The notes under the pieces were generated by a model. That model did no database searches. It was not told the origin of the DNA and was given only the letters and a program-made list of their open reading frames with translations. Positions 1 to 8,657 of a stretch of DNA of 64,000 bases are shown here, in pieces; the stretch's first letter is position 1; the number at the start of each line of letters is the position of its first letter. Position numbers and translations under genes: made by a program. The DNA lies in assembly GCF_900115055.1 (NCBI RefSeq), contig NZ_FOVD01000001.1, positions 186,001 to 250,000 on the forward strand, read 5' to 3'. Origin of the DNA: Chryseobacterium oleae. Lineage in GTDB: Bacteria; Bacteroidota; Bacteroidia; Flavobacteriales; Weeksellaceae.

Positions 1-169
1 CTATGTCACATCGCAAATGAAGTCATATCAATATCTTCTACAATCAGTTAACTTAAGTTATCAACAATTTATCCTATTAAAAAACAAAAAAACATTTGAC
101 AAACACCTGTTTTTTAATTCTCAAATAAATTAATACTGAATAACTTACGGTTTTTTAAATTAAAAAGCT

Positions 170-177
170 TAATTTTG
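170..177 (+). promoter_or_regulatory. -7 promoter box of the KTSC gene
   Basis: TAATTTTG matches the Bacteroidota -7 consensus TAnnTTTG and lies 25 bp before the ATG at 203. No good TTTG is seen 17-23 bp upstream, only GGTT, so the assignment rests on the -7 box alone. The preceding 169 bases are AT-rich and show no other gene or clear signal. Confidence 0.45.
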
Positions 178-202
178 CACCCCGAAATAAGGATTTACAG
201 TT

Positions 203-649
203 ATGAAAAAATTAGGCGAATACAGAAAACTTCTTAATGTTGATAAGACCGTTACTTTAAAGGAATTAAAGACAATTTACAGAAATACGATGAAAGATTC
301 GCATCCTGATAAATTTATTGATGACGAAGCCGGGAAACTGGAAGCAGAAGAAAAAAGTAAGGCTGTGATTGAAGCATACCATTTCTTGGTAAGCATCAAC
401 CAGGAAACACAGGAAAAATATAAAGAGGAGTATACTGAAACGATCACAAAATCTAATATTCAGGATTTTTATCTTGAAAAGGCAGTTTTAAAAGTTCAGC
501 ACCTGAACGGAAATATGTACGAATACATCGGAGTTCCAAAAAACACGTATATCAAAATGGTGAATGCTGATTCGCCAAGCCGTTTTGCAAGAAGACACAT
601 TTACGGAAGTTTTGTCTACAGAAAAGCCGGTGAGGCGATGGTAGATTAA
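203..649 (+). CDS. J-domain-like protein with C-terminal KTSC domain
   Basis: This 148-residue protein has an N-terminal segment resembling a DnaJ J-domain, with the HPD tripeptide at residues 34-36 in SHPDKF. The C-terminal half matches the KTSC domain, a short domain known from the end of some lysyl-tRNA synthetases and as stand-alone proteins; its visible signature is YEYIGVPKNTY followed by SRFARRHIYG. Family knowledge suggests the HPD motif could stimulate an Hsp70 ATPase, but no DnaK partner is nearby and the rest of the J-domain is atypical. There is no signal peptide, so it is probably cytosolic. It is monocistronic, with its own promoter box and a terminator just after the stop. The domain calls are fairly safe; the function is unknown. 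Confidence 0.75.
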   Translation: MKKLGEYRKLLNVDKTVTLKELKTIYRNTMKDSHPDKFIDDEAGKLEAEEKSKAVIEAYHFLVSINQETQEKYKEEYTETITKSNIQDFYLEKAVLKVQHLNGNMYEYIGVPKNTYIKMVNADSPSRFARRHIYGSFVYRKAGEAMVD

Positions 650-674
650 GTTGTTTCCGCATCAAAATATTTGA

Positions 675-706
675 AGGCTTTCAGACTAGTTCTGGAAGCT
701 TTTTTA
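675..706 (+). terminator. Rho-independent terminator after the KTSC gene
   Basis: Inverted repeat GCTTTCAGA / TCTGGAAGC (677-685 and 691-699, one G-T wobble) around a 5-nt loop, followed by a run of seven T. It lies 25 bases after the stop codon. Confidence 0.8.
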
Positions 707-726
707 TTTTAAATTAAGAGAGGAAA

Positions 727-944
727 AATTGAGAGATTCAGGAATTAAGATACTTAGAAATTAAAGAATTCAGTGTAAGCTGAAATTTAATCTCAAAAAA
801 CAAAAAATTTCATTTAGGAGACTATGTTAAGAGATTGCTTCGTCGCTTTGCTCCTCGCAATGACAGAATGAAACCAATGGCTCTTTTCATTACTGAAATC
901 CACTTTGTCGAAAACCTCATCCTTAATTTCTAAATCTCTCAATT
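727..944. repeat. Composite intergenic repeat with inverted ends
   Basis: The 12-mer AATTGAGAGATT at 727-738 returns as its exact reverse complement at 933-944. Both ends continue into short degenerate AATT-containing repeats (CCTCAATT, ATTTAATT, CCCCAATT on the right, period 8). The GC-rich hairpin element at 832-865 sits inside. No open frame of note is present. The gap from 650 to 1029 is thus two terminators plus this element. Confidence 0.45.
832..865. repeat. Dispersed TTCG hairpin element, copy 1
   Basis: ATTGC (834-838) pairs with GCAAT (857-861) around TTCGTCGCTTTGCTCCTC, followed by GACA. A related element at 34448-34472 has the same plan: TTCG directly after the left arm, CTC before the right arm, then GAC. 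Similar short elements are common between genes of Bacteroidota as far as I recall; this was not checked. Confidence 0.5.
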
Positions 945-976
945 CCTCAATTATTTAATTCCCCAATTCTAATATA

Positions 977-1009
977 AAAAAGCGCCACAGAAGTTCTGCA
1001 GCGCTTTTA
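977..1009 (-). terminator. Terminator of the RND efflux operon
   Basis: AAAAGCGC (978-985) pairs with GCGCTTTT (1001-1008), with an inner CAGAA/TTCTG extension. On the minus strand the stem ends in TTTT and is about 20 bases past the stop codon of the RND gene. Confidence 0.8.
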
Positions 1010-1029
1010 GGTTAATTAAGGTTGTTATA

Positions 1030-4000
1030 TTATTCTACGTGTTTCGGAGTGTATCCGTCTTCACTTAGTTCTTTATGTACGTATTCAGCTTTCATTTCAG
1101 CTTCATAGTCTACTTTTTCACCTTTGCCCATTCTTCTTAGAATAGAATCAAATAATGAGTATACTACCGGTACAATGATCAACGTCAGGAATAATGATGA
1201 TGTCAAACCACCGATAATTACCCAGGCCAATCCGTTGTTCATCTCTGCTCCGGCTCCTTTTGCAATCGCAATCGGGATCATACCGAAGATCATCGCAATC
1301 GTGGTCATCAGGATCGGACGAAGACGGGCGTGGTTTGCCTGAATCAAAGCATCATGGGTATTCGCACCTGCTGCTTTTCTCATATTCGCAAAGTCGACAA
1401 TCATAATCGCGTTCTTCGCTACCAAACCAATCAACATGATCATCCCCAGCATCGTAAAGATGTTTAATGAGTTTCCGGTGATGGCAAGAATAACCATTAC
1501 CCCGATCAATGCCAGAGGAATAGAGAACAATACCACGAACGGATATACAAATGAGTCATACAGTGAAACCATTACCAGATAAACCAATACGATGGCTGCC
1601 ATCAAGGCAATTCCTAACGTACCGAAACCTTCCGTCTGGTTTTCCATATCACCACTCCAGATATAGCTTACTCCTGCCGGTTTGGTCTTTTCGTTATCCA
1701 TAAACTGAGCTGCCCATTCGTTGGCAACGTCTCCTACAGGACGACCTACCACCTTAGATTTTACTTTTACAGAAGGTGCTTTATCTCTACGTTCAAGCAA
1801 ACTCGGTCCTGAACCCATTTTTACATCAGCAAACTGGCTCAGTCTGATCTGTTCTCCCTGAGGGTTTGTAAACATCAGGTTTCTTACATCATCAATAGAC
1901 TTTCTGTTGGCATCACCAAAACGGATGTTGATATCATATTCATATTCTCCGGCTCTGAATTTTCCGTCTGTATTTCCACTGAATGCAGTCTGCATCGTTT
2001 TTCCTACACTGGAAAGATTTAAGCCTAAAGACGCCATTTTATCTCTGTCAATATTCACCTGTACTTCAGGACTACCAGAGTCCGTAGATAATTCTGCATC
2101 TACAGAACCGGGAACTTTTTTAAGCAATTCAAGAATTCTGTTCGCTTCTTTATTAGCCGTTTCGTTGTCCTGAGCCGTTACTACCATTTCAATTGGTGCA
2201 TTATCTGCTCCCATTAATCCGATTGGTGCCGTTTTAAATTCAACACCTGTGAATTTTTCTTCTAAAGCTCTCTTGATTTTTGCAGACTTGATATCTGTGC
2301 TTTCGTTACGCTCAGATTTATCTACCAAAATCACCTGAATTTCTGACTGATACAATGTAGCCTGTGCTCCACCAAAACCTGATGACTGCTGACCAACTGT
2401 CGTGATCATATCCACTACATCTTTATCATTTCTAAGATATCTTTCAACCGCTAAAGTAATCTGATTGGTTTTTTCTACGGAAGCGTCTTTTGGTAATTCC
2501 ATCTGAACAAGGAACTGGCCTCTGTCCATTTTAGGAAAGAATTCACCACCGATAAATCCGAAAGCTACCAACATGAATGAAGAAATCAAAATAATAAACG
2601 TTACGATTACGGTCATCACTCTTCTTAAGGTAGATTTCAATGCCCACTCCAGAATCCCTGTGATCCAGTGTGTAAATTTGTCTAACTGCTTTTCAAACCA
2701 AAGGATAAATTTCTCAAAAGGATTTTTACCTGTCAGATGTACCAGTTTACCATATCTTGATGACAACCAAGGAATAATGGTAAATGATGCCAATAACGAG
2801 AATAATGTCGCAATAACTACCGTGACACAGAATTGCGCCAGGATATCAGCAACCAATCCTGAACTCATCGCGATCGGTAAGAATACCACCACGATTACCA
2901 GGGTAATAGCGGTTACCGTAAATCCAATTTCCGAAGCACCATCGTAAGCTGCACGGATTCTGCTTTTTCCCATCTCCATGTGACGGTAAACGTTCTCCAG
3001 TACTACAATCGCGTCATCCACAAGAATACCCACAACCAATGAAAGTCCAAGTAAACTCATCAGGTTTAAGGTGTACCCCATCAGATACATTCCAATTACC
3101 GTTGCAATCAATGACATCGGAATAGAAACCATTACGATGAATGCGTTTCTGATGTTATGAAGGAACAATAGCATTACTACTGCTACCAGGATAATCGCTA
3201 AGAATAAGTCGAAAATTACGTGGTCTGCAGCTTCAAGCGTAAAGTCTGTTGAGTCATCTACGGTATTGATTTTAATCGCCTGCGTTTTATAATCTTTCTG
3301 AACATTCTCAATAGTTTTCTGAATGGCTTCTGAAACGGAAACTGCATTGGCGTCAGATTGTTTTTTAACCTGAAGTAAAATCGTAGAATTCTGGTTGTAT
3401 CTTGCCACTTTCTCCACATCTTTCTGTGTATCGAAAACGGTTGCAATATCAGACAAACGAACCTGAGCTCCATCTTTATTGGAAACCACAAGGCTGTTCA
3501 TCTCATCTACACTTTTATACTTACCGGAAAGTCTGATCGTAGATCTTGAAGTTCTTGTCTTCAAAGCTCCCGTCGGGAAATCCAGGTTGGAGGTAAGAAT
3601 GGCCTGCTGTACGTCTGCGATGGCAATACCATACCCCTGCATTTTCTTTTCATCTAAATTCACCTGAATCTCTCTCTCCTGTCCACCTACAAGGTCAACC
3701 TGAGCCACACCGTTTACACGGGAGAAAATAGGTTCTATTTTTTTATCTAAAAGGTCATAAAGATCTTTATTATTCAGCTTGTTACTGGAAATACTCAAAG
3801 TCATGATCGGAAGATCATCCAATGAGAACTTTTGCAGAGAAGGAGGATCGGCATCGTCCGGAAGGTCTGCCAGAATAGCATTTACCTTTCTCTGTGCGTC
3901 ATTCAAAGCGTAGTTTACATCGGCACCGGTATTCAACTGAACCATGATTACCGATAAACTTTCGTAAGATGAAGATTCTACTTTCTTTACGTTTTCCAGG

Positions 4001-4218
4001 GAACCCACGGCATCTTCAATCTTTCGGGTTACCGAAGTTTCCACCTCAGCAGGCGAAGCTCCCGGATATACCGTAGAAATGGTTACCATATTGGTTTCAA
4101 ACTTTGGAATCAACTCGTACCCCATCATGGAGTAACTTAATAAACCACCCAGCGTAAGTATCGTAAACAATACGATAACCAGGGACGGCCTTTTAATGGA
4201 TATTTCTGCTAACTTCAT
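1030..4218 (-). CDS. RND efflux pump inner-membrane permease (HAE1 family)
   Basis: This 1062-residue protein is a full-length RND transporter of the AcrB/MexB (HAE1) type, which uses proton influx to export drugs or other hydrophobic compounds from the periplasm or inner membrane. Visible features are the N-terminal helix entering with ISIKRPSLVIVLFTIL, two large periplasmic loops, and the paired acidic residues of TM4 in GILVDDAIVVLENVYRHM near residue 405. The C-terminal signature LIGLVAKNAIMIVDFAN and a final helix near residue 1020 are also present. It is the last gene of a tetR-tolC-MFP-RND operon, 6 bp after the membrane-fusion gene, so it should form a tripartite pump with them. The substrate cannot be read from sequence. 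Confidence 0.95.
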   Translation of the reverse strand: MKLAEISIKRPSLVIVLFTILTLGGLLSYSMMGYELIPKFETNMVTISTVYPGASPAEVETSVTRKIEDAVGSLENVKKVESSSYESLSVIMVQLNTGADVNYALNDAQRKVNAILADLPDDADPPSLQKFSLDDLPIMTLSISSNKLNNKDLYDLLDKKIEPIFSRVNGVAQVDLVGGQEREIQVNLDEKKMQGYGIAIADVQQAILTSNLDFPTGALKTRTSRSTIRLSGKYKSVDEMNSLVVSNKDGAQVRLSDIATVFDTQKDVEKVARYNQNSTILLQVKKQSDANAVSVSEAIQKTIENVQKDYKTQAIKINTVDDSTDFTLEAADHVIFDLFLAIILVAVVMLLFLHNIRNAFIVMVSIPMSLIATVIGMYLMGYTLNLMSLLGLSLVVGILVDDAIVVLENVYRHMEMGKSRIRAAYDGASEIGFTVTAITLVIVVVFLPIAMSSGLVADILAQFCVTVVIATLFSLLASFTIIPWLSSRYGKLVHLTGKNPFEKFILWFEKQLDKFTHWITGILEWALKSTLRRVMTVIVTFIILISSFMLVAFGFIGGEFFPKMDRGQFLVQMELPKDASVEKTNQITLAVERYLRNDKDVVDMITTVGQQSSGFGGAQATLYQSEIQVILVDKSERNESTDIKSAKIKRALEEKFTGVEFKTAPIGLMGADNAPIEMVVTAQDNETANKEANRILELLKKVPGSVDAELSTDSGSPEVQVNIDRDKMASLGLNLSSVGKTMQTAFSGNTDGKFRAGEYEYDINIRFGDANRKSIDDVRNLMFTNPQGEQIRLSQFADVKMGSGPSLLERRDKAPSVKVKSKVVGRPVGDVANEWAAQFMDNEKTKPAGVSYIWSGDMENQTEGFGTLGIALMAAIVLVYLVMVSLYDSFVYPFVVLFSIPLALIGVMVILAITGNSLNIFTMLGMIMLIGLVAKNAIMIVDFANMRKAAGANTHDALIQANHARLRPILMTTIAMIFGMIPIAIAKGAGAEMNNGLAWVIIGGLTSSLFLTLIIVPVVYSLFDSILRRMGKGEKVDYEAEMKAEYVHKELSEDGYTPKHVE

Positions 4219-4224
4219 CTTATC

Positions 4225-5286
4225 TTACTTTACGATGTTGATTTTCGAACCGTTATCAAGGTTGATCTGTCCGCTGGTGATTACCTGTTCTCCGCCATTC
4301 AGTCCGCTTAAGATCTGAACTTTGTCACCGTATACTTTTCCGGTTTGTACTTTGATCAGTTTAGCCGTTCCATTGCTTACGACAAATAATTGTCCTGAAC
4401 TTACTCCGTTCACAAAAGCTTCTGCCGGAACGGTCAGCATATTCTGAGTTTCAGCACCGTGATTGGTTTTAAATAAAGCCGTTGCGTACATACCTGCTTT
4501 TAAGTTTCCTCTGTTCTGAACTTCAATTTCAACCGGGAAATTTAAAGAAGCATCACTTTTAGGAGCAATAAATGTAATTCTACCGCTGAATGAATCTTCA
4601 GGTAAAACATTCACATTGATCGGAACTTCCTGACCTAATGCAATTCTTCCCACCTGGCTTTCGTCTACCAGTACAGATAATTTAAGGCTATTGATGTTAA
4701 CGATTTCAAACATAGAAGTTCCTACAGAAACAACAGTTCCCGGTTCTACCATTTTCTTGTTGATCGTACCGCTGATTCCTGCACGGATGCTGGTGTCATT
4801 CACTCTTACACCCTGAGCTCTTACAGCTGCCTGTGCGTTTTTCAACTGCAGTCTTGAATTATCAACCTGCTGCTTCGTAACTCCTCCAGTTTTGAAGGCG
4901 CTTTCGTAACGCTGATTGTCAATAATTGCATTCTGTAAATTATTCTGAGCCTGAGAAACGTCAACCTCAATGGCGTCTTTTTTGATCACAGCCAAAGTCT
5001 GCCCTGCAGAAACTCTAGATCCTTCTTTTACCAGAACGCTTACGATACGTCCTGCGATTTCAGAAGACTGGTTCATTTCCTGCTTTGGAATGAAAGTTCC
5101 GTTGGCTGAGTAATCGGTATTGATATTTTCTCTTGAAACAGTTACTATATTCACGTTGATTTTGTCAACCTGTTTAGCAACTTCCTTTACTTCTTTCGTC
5201 TGCTTCTCTTTATTATCTGCAATCTTGTAAGCCGCTAAACCGACTAAGACCGCTGCTACGATGATATATATTAAAGTTTTTTTCAT
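4225..5286 (-). CDS. Efflux RND transporter periplasmic adaptor subunit (MFP)
   Basis: A 353-residue membrane-fusion protein linking the RND pump to the outer-membrane channel. The N-terminus is a signal anchor (MKKTLIYIIVAAVLVGLAAY) without a lipobox cysteine. A biotinyl-lipoyl-like half motif follows at about residue 90 (AGRIVSVLVKEGSRVSAGQT). Then come a short alpha-hairpin rich in Q, N and A, the second lipoyl half (IRAGISGTINKKMVEPGTVV), a beta-barrel and a C-terminal membrane-proximal domain. It is 6 bp upstream of the RND gene and 9 bp downstream of the tolC-like gene. Family and context make the assignment firm. Confidence 0.93.
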   Translation of the reverse strand: MKKTLIYIIVAAVLVGLAAYKIADNKEKQTKEVKEVAKQVDKINVNIVTVSRENINTDYSANGTFIPKQEMNQSSEIAGRIVSVLVKEGSRVSAGQTLAVIKKDAIEVDVSQAQNNLQNAIIDNQRYESAFKTGGVTKQQVDNSRLQLKNAQAAVRAQGVRVNDTSIRAGISGTINKKMVEPGTVVSVGTSMFEIVNINSLKLSVLVDESQVGRIALGQEVPINVNVLPEDSFSGRITFIAPKSDASLNFPVEIEVQNRGNLKAGMYATALFKTNHGAETQNMLTVPAEAFVNGVSSGQLFVVSNGTAKLIKVQTGKVYGDKVQILSGLNGGEQVITSGQINLDNGSKINIVK

Positions 5287-5295
5287 TTTAGTTTA

Positions 5296-6648
5296 TTATA
5301 AGTTTTGTAGTGTGTTCAGTTCCCCTTTAGCTTTTATGAGTTTAATTTCAGCCTGTTTGTAGTCCAGTAATGCGTTTGAATAGTTCTGTTTTGCCTGTGT
5401 TAAAGCGTTTTCAGAATCCAGCACTTCGGTAAGTGTCGCCAAACCGTATTGGTAATTGGACTGTGTATTCTTCTGTACTCTTTCTGCAAGTTCAACGTTA
5501 TCTTTCATGCTCTGGATATTGATAATGGCATTTTCCATATTGGTAACGGCATTTTTATGATCCAAATCTAAAGTCAACTGTTTATTTTGGATATCCTGAT
5601 CAAGATCCTGAATATCTATTTCTGCCTGCTGAATTTTAGCTTTTGTAGCACCACCGGTGAAAATAGGAACATTGATGTTCAAGCCTATCGCTGAATAGTC
5701 GCTCCAAAGAACTCCGTTGTTAAGACCGTTGGTTAAAGGAAACTTTTTTCCCATACCAGCCCATCCATAGTTGGCTGTAAGGCTAACAGTAGGATAAAGG
5801 TAAGCTTCCGTTGCTTTTTTGTTAAACTGAAGAAGTTCTCTGTTTTTATTTAAAACTTTGATCTCTGTACGGTCATCCAGATTTACTGTACTTGCAATAA
5901 GTTCAGGTTTTGGCTCGATTGTTTTTTCTTCAAGCTCGATGTCTGTCCCGATGGGAACTCCCATATAAAATTTCAAAGAATTTTTTGAAAGTTCAACAGA
6001 ATTGATCAGCTGTTGCTTGTTTGAACCGATGTTGGTAAGCTGTACGTTGGTACGGTCTAAGTCGATTGCTTTTGCAAGACCATTATCTACCAGACTTTTA
6101 ATTACGTTTCTTACTCTTTCCGTATTGGCGTAACTTGCTTCTACCGTTTTCAGATTTTCAACCTGTACAAACACCTGATAATAGGCTGTTGCCACATTTT
6201 CAATGATCTGTTCGTTCGTCAGCTGAGCATTCAGAACATAGAATTCCCTGGTAGACTTCGCCGCTTTAAGACCTGTGAAAACTCTCTGGTCAAATAAAGC
6301 CTGCTGAAGCTGTACGGAAGCCGTTGAGCTCCAAGGCTGTCCCAGTTGTGCTCTGATTCTTTCTCCGCCAAATTCAAGCAAAGACTCCTGAATAACAGGA
6401 TTGTAGGTTAATCCGGCAGTGGCAGTGATCTGCGGTAAAGCACCGGCTCTGGCCTCATCAATCTTATATTCAGCTTTTTTGATCTGTAGTGCTGCTTTTT
6501 TAGCTTCTGCTTTATTCTGCAGTGCCTGCTTGATGGCTTCCTGTAAAGAAACCTGCTGCTGGGCAGATACCGATGAAAAGCCGAAAATCATAAATGCTGC
6601 AGCTATCCCAATTTTTAGCTTATTAGCAGTTATACGTTTTCTTTTCAT
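5296..6648 (-). CDS. TolC-family outer-membrane efflux channel
   Basis: A 450-residue outer-membrane factor with a signal peptide ending near SSVSAQ (about residue 29) and two long homologous coiled-coil halves typical of TolC/OprM. Heptad-rich segments include ALQNKAEAKKAALQIKKAEY in the first half and QAEIDIQDLDQDIQNKQLTL in the second. It provides the exit duct for the RND pump. No convincing -7 box is seen in the 96 bp between it and tetR, so it is likely transcribed from the tetR promoter. Confidence 0.92.
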   Translation of the reverse strand: MKRKRITANKLKIGIAAAFMIFGFSSVSAQQQVSLQEAIKQALQNKAEAKKAALQIKKAEYKIDEARAGALPQITATAGLTYNPVIQESLLEFGGERIRAQLGQPWSSTASVQLQQALFDQRVFTGLKAAKSTREFYVLNAQLTNEQIIENVATAYYQVFVQVENLKTVEASYANTERVRNVIKSLVDNGLAKAIDLDRTNVQLTNIGSNKQQLINSVELSKNSLKFYMGVPIGTDIELEEKTIEPKPELIASTVNLDDRTEIKVLNKNRELLQFNKKATEAYLYPTVSLTANYGWAGMGKKFPLTNGLNNGVLWSDYSAIGLNINVPIFTGGATKAKIQQAEIDIQDLDQDIQNKQLTLDLDHKNAVTNMENAIINIQSMKDNVELAERVQKNTQSNYQYGLATLTEVLDSENALTQAKQNYSNALLDYKQAEIKLIKAKGELNTLQNL

Positions 6649-6744
6649 AATTGTATACTTCGTTTATTTTTTTAATGTAATTTTTCTCGTCAAGGTTTTT
6701 GTTTCTAAAGGACGTATCATTTCCCAAAATACTTTAACATTTTT

Positions 6745-7338
6745 TTAATTTTTAAAAAGCATGTTGATAATGATCTCTTTTCTTTCGGAAATAATCTGGT
6801 CATATTCTTTATCACTGATCATCAGATTCTCCATAAACAAAGGCCTTACAGCACTTGGGAATACAAGCAGCGAAACCATATTCAGAATAAACTGAACCGG
6901 CGCCATTTTTTCTATATTTCCCAATTCCATTTCTTTTTCGATGTCTTTATACAGCGTATTCAGTACATCTTCTTCTATTTCTCTCTGATGACAGTTTCCC
7001 TTATTGATCTGTGAAACGATGTAGGTTTCCAGATACGGATATTGAAGGCTGGTAGAAAGACTGCTTTCTATAAACTTGCTGATCTTTACTTTAAAAGGAA
7101 GATCTGCATCCTGAATAATCTTAGATTTTTCCTGTTCCACTCTCTGTGCTTCGTCAAAAATGATCTGAATCAGATTATCCCTTGAACGGAAATAATAGTT
7201 AATCAATGTTCTGTTCACTCCGGCTTCATCGGCAATCTCCTGGGTAGTAGCATCAAACTTCCCCTTCACAAAGAATAAATTCTTCGCTGTCTCCTTGATC
7301 AATTCCTGTGTTTGGTCTTTTTTCGCTTGATTTGACAT
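6745..7338 (-). CDS. TetR-family transcriptional regulator of the efflux operon
   Basis: A 197-residue TetR-type protein. The N-terminal helix-turn-helix is clear at about residues 28-50 (TQEIADEAGVNRTLINYYF), followed by an alpha-helical ligand-binding region. It is the first gene of the efflux operon, and two copies of an odd palindrome flank its promoter, so autoregulation and repression of the pump are likely. Family knowledge says an inducer, often a pump substrate, would release it. The inducer is not predictable from the sequence. Confidence 0.9.
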   Translation of the reverse strand: MSNQAKKDQTQELIKETAKNLFFVKGKFDATTQEIADEAGVNRTLINYYFRSRDNLIQIIFDEAQRVEQEKSKIIQDADLPFKVKISKFIESSLSTSLQYPYLETYIVSQINKGNCHQREIEEDVLNTLYKDIEKEMELGNIEKMAPVQFILNMVSLLVFPSAVRPLFMENLMISDKEYDQIISERKEIIINMLFKN

Positions 7339-7340
7339 TA

Positions 7341-7401
7341 TTGTTAAACAATTTTGTGCAAATGTAAATCAAATTCTGTTTTTGACAAAATTGTTAAACA
7401 A
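7341..7401 (-). promoter_or_regulatory. tetR/efflux promoter with two flanking operators
   Basis: On the minus strand a -33 TTTG (7386-7389) is followed after 19 bp by the -7 box TACATTTG (7359-7366). The 11-bp palindrome TTGTTAAACAA occurs twice: at 7391-7401, immediately upstream of the -33 element, and at 7341-7351, covering about +4 to +14. Another related half site (TTAAACAAAATTGTTA) lies at 7408-7423. The arrangement fits TetR binding to two operators to block the promoter. The promoter is predicted about 16 nt ahead of the ATG at 7338. Confidence 0.75.
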
Positions 7402-7512
7402 AATAATTAAACAAAATTGTTATGACTTACATCATGTTTTTTGATGTTCAGTTTGAGGACATTCAGGTAAAGTAGCTGTAGAAGCTGGAAGTTAAAGGGG
7501 TACAGGGCACAA

Positions 7513-7543
7513 GTTTGAGTGGGAGCGTTTTTGGGTTTGAGAG
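7513..7543 (+). repeat. Dispersed GTTTGAG...GCGTTTT repeat, copy 1
   Basis: The stretch GTTTGAGTGGGAGCGTTTT followed by TGGGTTTGAGAG aligns with the reverse complement of 31620-31650 and with 36897-36925. It lies in the 476-bp gap between tetR and the CvfB-like gene, which otherwise holds only the palindrome at 7645-7677 and a terminator. Confidence 0.5.
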
Positions 7544-7644
7544 TTTCGGGATGAAAATTCTTTGCGCCTGAGTTTAGGTAAGAAGATTAGATAGTAGAAA
7601 TGAAAGCTGAAAAAAGAAGGCGAAAATTACTAATTGGGATTTTT

Positions 7645-7677
7645 ATCCTAGCCAAGGTTTGAAACCTTGGCTAGGAT
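7645..7677. repeat. 33-bp perfect palindrome with TTTGAAA core, copy 1
   Basis: ATCCTAGCCAAGGTTT (7645-7660) and its exact reverse complement (7662-7677) are separated by a single G. No T-run follows, and it is over 130 bp from either neighbouring stop codon, so it is not an ordinary terminator. The palindrome at 31808-31840 has the same 16+1+16 design. Confidence 0.7.
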
Positions 7678-7781
7678 TATTCAATATTTCGTCTTGGAAT
7701 CGCTAAAACCACCGGAGAGGTAGACTACAAGGCAGATTTGAGAGCCGCACAGTTTTAAGATACTGACCAAAAGCAAAAAAA

Positions 7782-7811
7782 AAAACGGGCAGAAAATTCT
7801 GCCCGTTTTTA
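7782..7811 (-). terminator. Terminator of the CvfB-like gene
   Basis: AAAACGGGCAGAA (7782-7794) pairs with TTCTGCCCGTTTT around a short loop. On the minus strand it ends in a long T-run and begins directly after the stop codon at 7815. Confidence 0.88.
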
Positions 7812-7814
7812 TTG

Positions 7815-8639
7815 TTATACTAATTTGATTTTATCATCTGAAATATCGACGATCTTATCTTTATAAAGTCCGCCGAGTGCCTTTTTAAAGTTCTTTTTAC
7901 TCATCTGAAGTTCAGCTTTGATTTCCTCCGGAGAAGACTTGTCTGAGAGATAAAGAAGTCCGTAATTCTCATCCAGTTTATCCAGAATCTTTTGTTTGAA
8001 TTCATCTATGTTTTCAAAACCTTCCGGCTGTAGAGATACATCAATCTTACCGTCTTCACGGATATCCTTGATATAACCACCTTCTTCTGATAAAGGATAC
8101 AGTTTTTTGAACACATCAGATGCATAAATAAGTCCGATATATTTCTTATTGATCACCACATTCCAGCCCAATTCACTTTCATTCATCATGATCAGATCTA
8201 CTTTCTCTCCTTTTTGCAAAGGAAGATCCTGGTACTGTGGATTTCTTTTGAATTTTGTAGTTCCGGTGATCAGATCAAGCGCTTCATCTACATACAGATA
8301 AACCAGGTATCTTTTTCCTTCTATAATTTTGGATTTTTGCTGCTTGTAAGGGATAAAAAGATCTTTAATGATTCCCCAATCCATAAATGCCCCGCTCGGA
8401 AGACTCTGCACACAGCTCATTACAGCATACTCACCTACTTCCGCCAATGGAATTTCAGTGGTTGCTTTTAATTTACCGTCGTCCTGATAGACAAAAACTT
8501 CAACGTCATCATCAATTTCTTTTTCATCGCTGGTGAAAACCTTAGGCAGGAAAGCTTTTTCGCCTGATTCGTCCTTAAGGATCCATCCTGAATAGTTTTT
8601 GTCTGAAATTTTTAAAGTCTGGGTTTTTCCGAGTTGCAT
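7815..8639 (-). CDS. S1-like RNA-binding protein, CvfB family
   Basis: A protein of 274 residues with OB-fold/S1-like segments (for example AVMSCVQSLPSGAFMDWG and a later GWNVVINKKYIGLIYASDVF). A C-terminal winged-helix-like region (SSPEEIKAELQMSKKNFKKA) follows. This is the layout of CvfB/YitL proteins, which bind RNA and affect virulence-factor and growth gene expression in Firmicutes; the role in Bacteroidota is not established. The start is set at the ATG at 8639 (MQLGKTQ). A longer frame reaches 8660, but a TACCTTTG promoter box at 8658-8665 overlaps that position, so its ATG would not be transcribed. No signal peptide; cytosolic. Confidence 0.82.
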   Translation of the reverse strand: MQLGKTQTLKISDKNYSGWILKDESGEKAFLPKVFTSDEKEIDDDVEVFVYQDDGKLKATTEIPLAEVGEYAVMSCVQSLPSGAFMDWGIIKDLFIPYKQQKSKIIEGKRYLVYLYVDEALDLITGTTKFKRNPQYQDLPLQKGEKVDLIMMNESELGWNVVINKKYIGLIYASDVFKKLYPLSEEGGYIKDIREDGKIDVSLQPEGFENIDEFKQKILDKLDENYGLLYLSDKSSPEEIKAELQMSKKNFKKALGGLYKDKIVDISDDKIKLV

Positions 8640-8657
8640 TGAATATAAAATTAGCCA

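Noticed and set aside
2573-2947. Open frame of 124 codons on the plus strand inside the RND gene
   Set aside because: It is antisense to the conserved RND coding sequence and has no promoter or domain.
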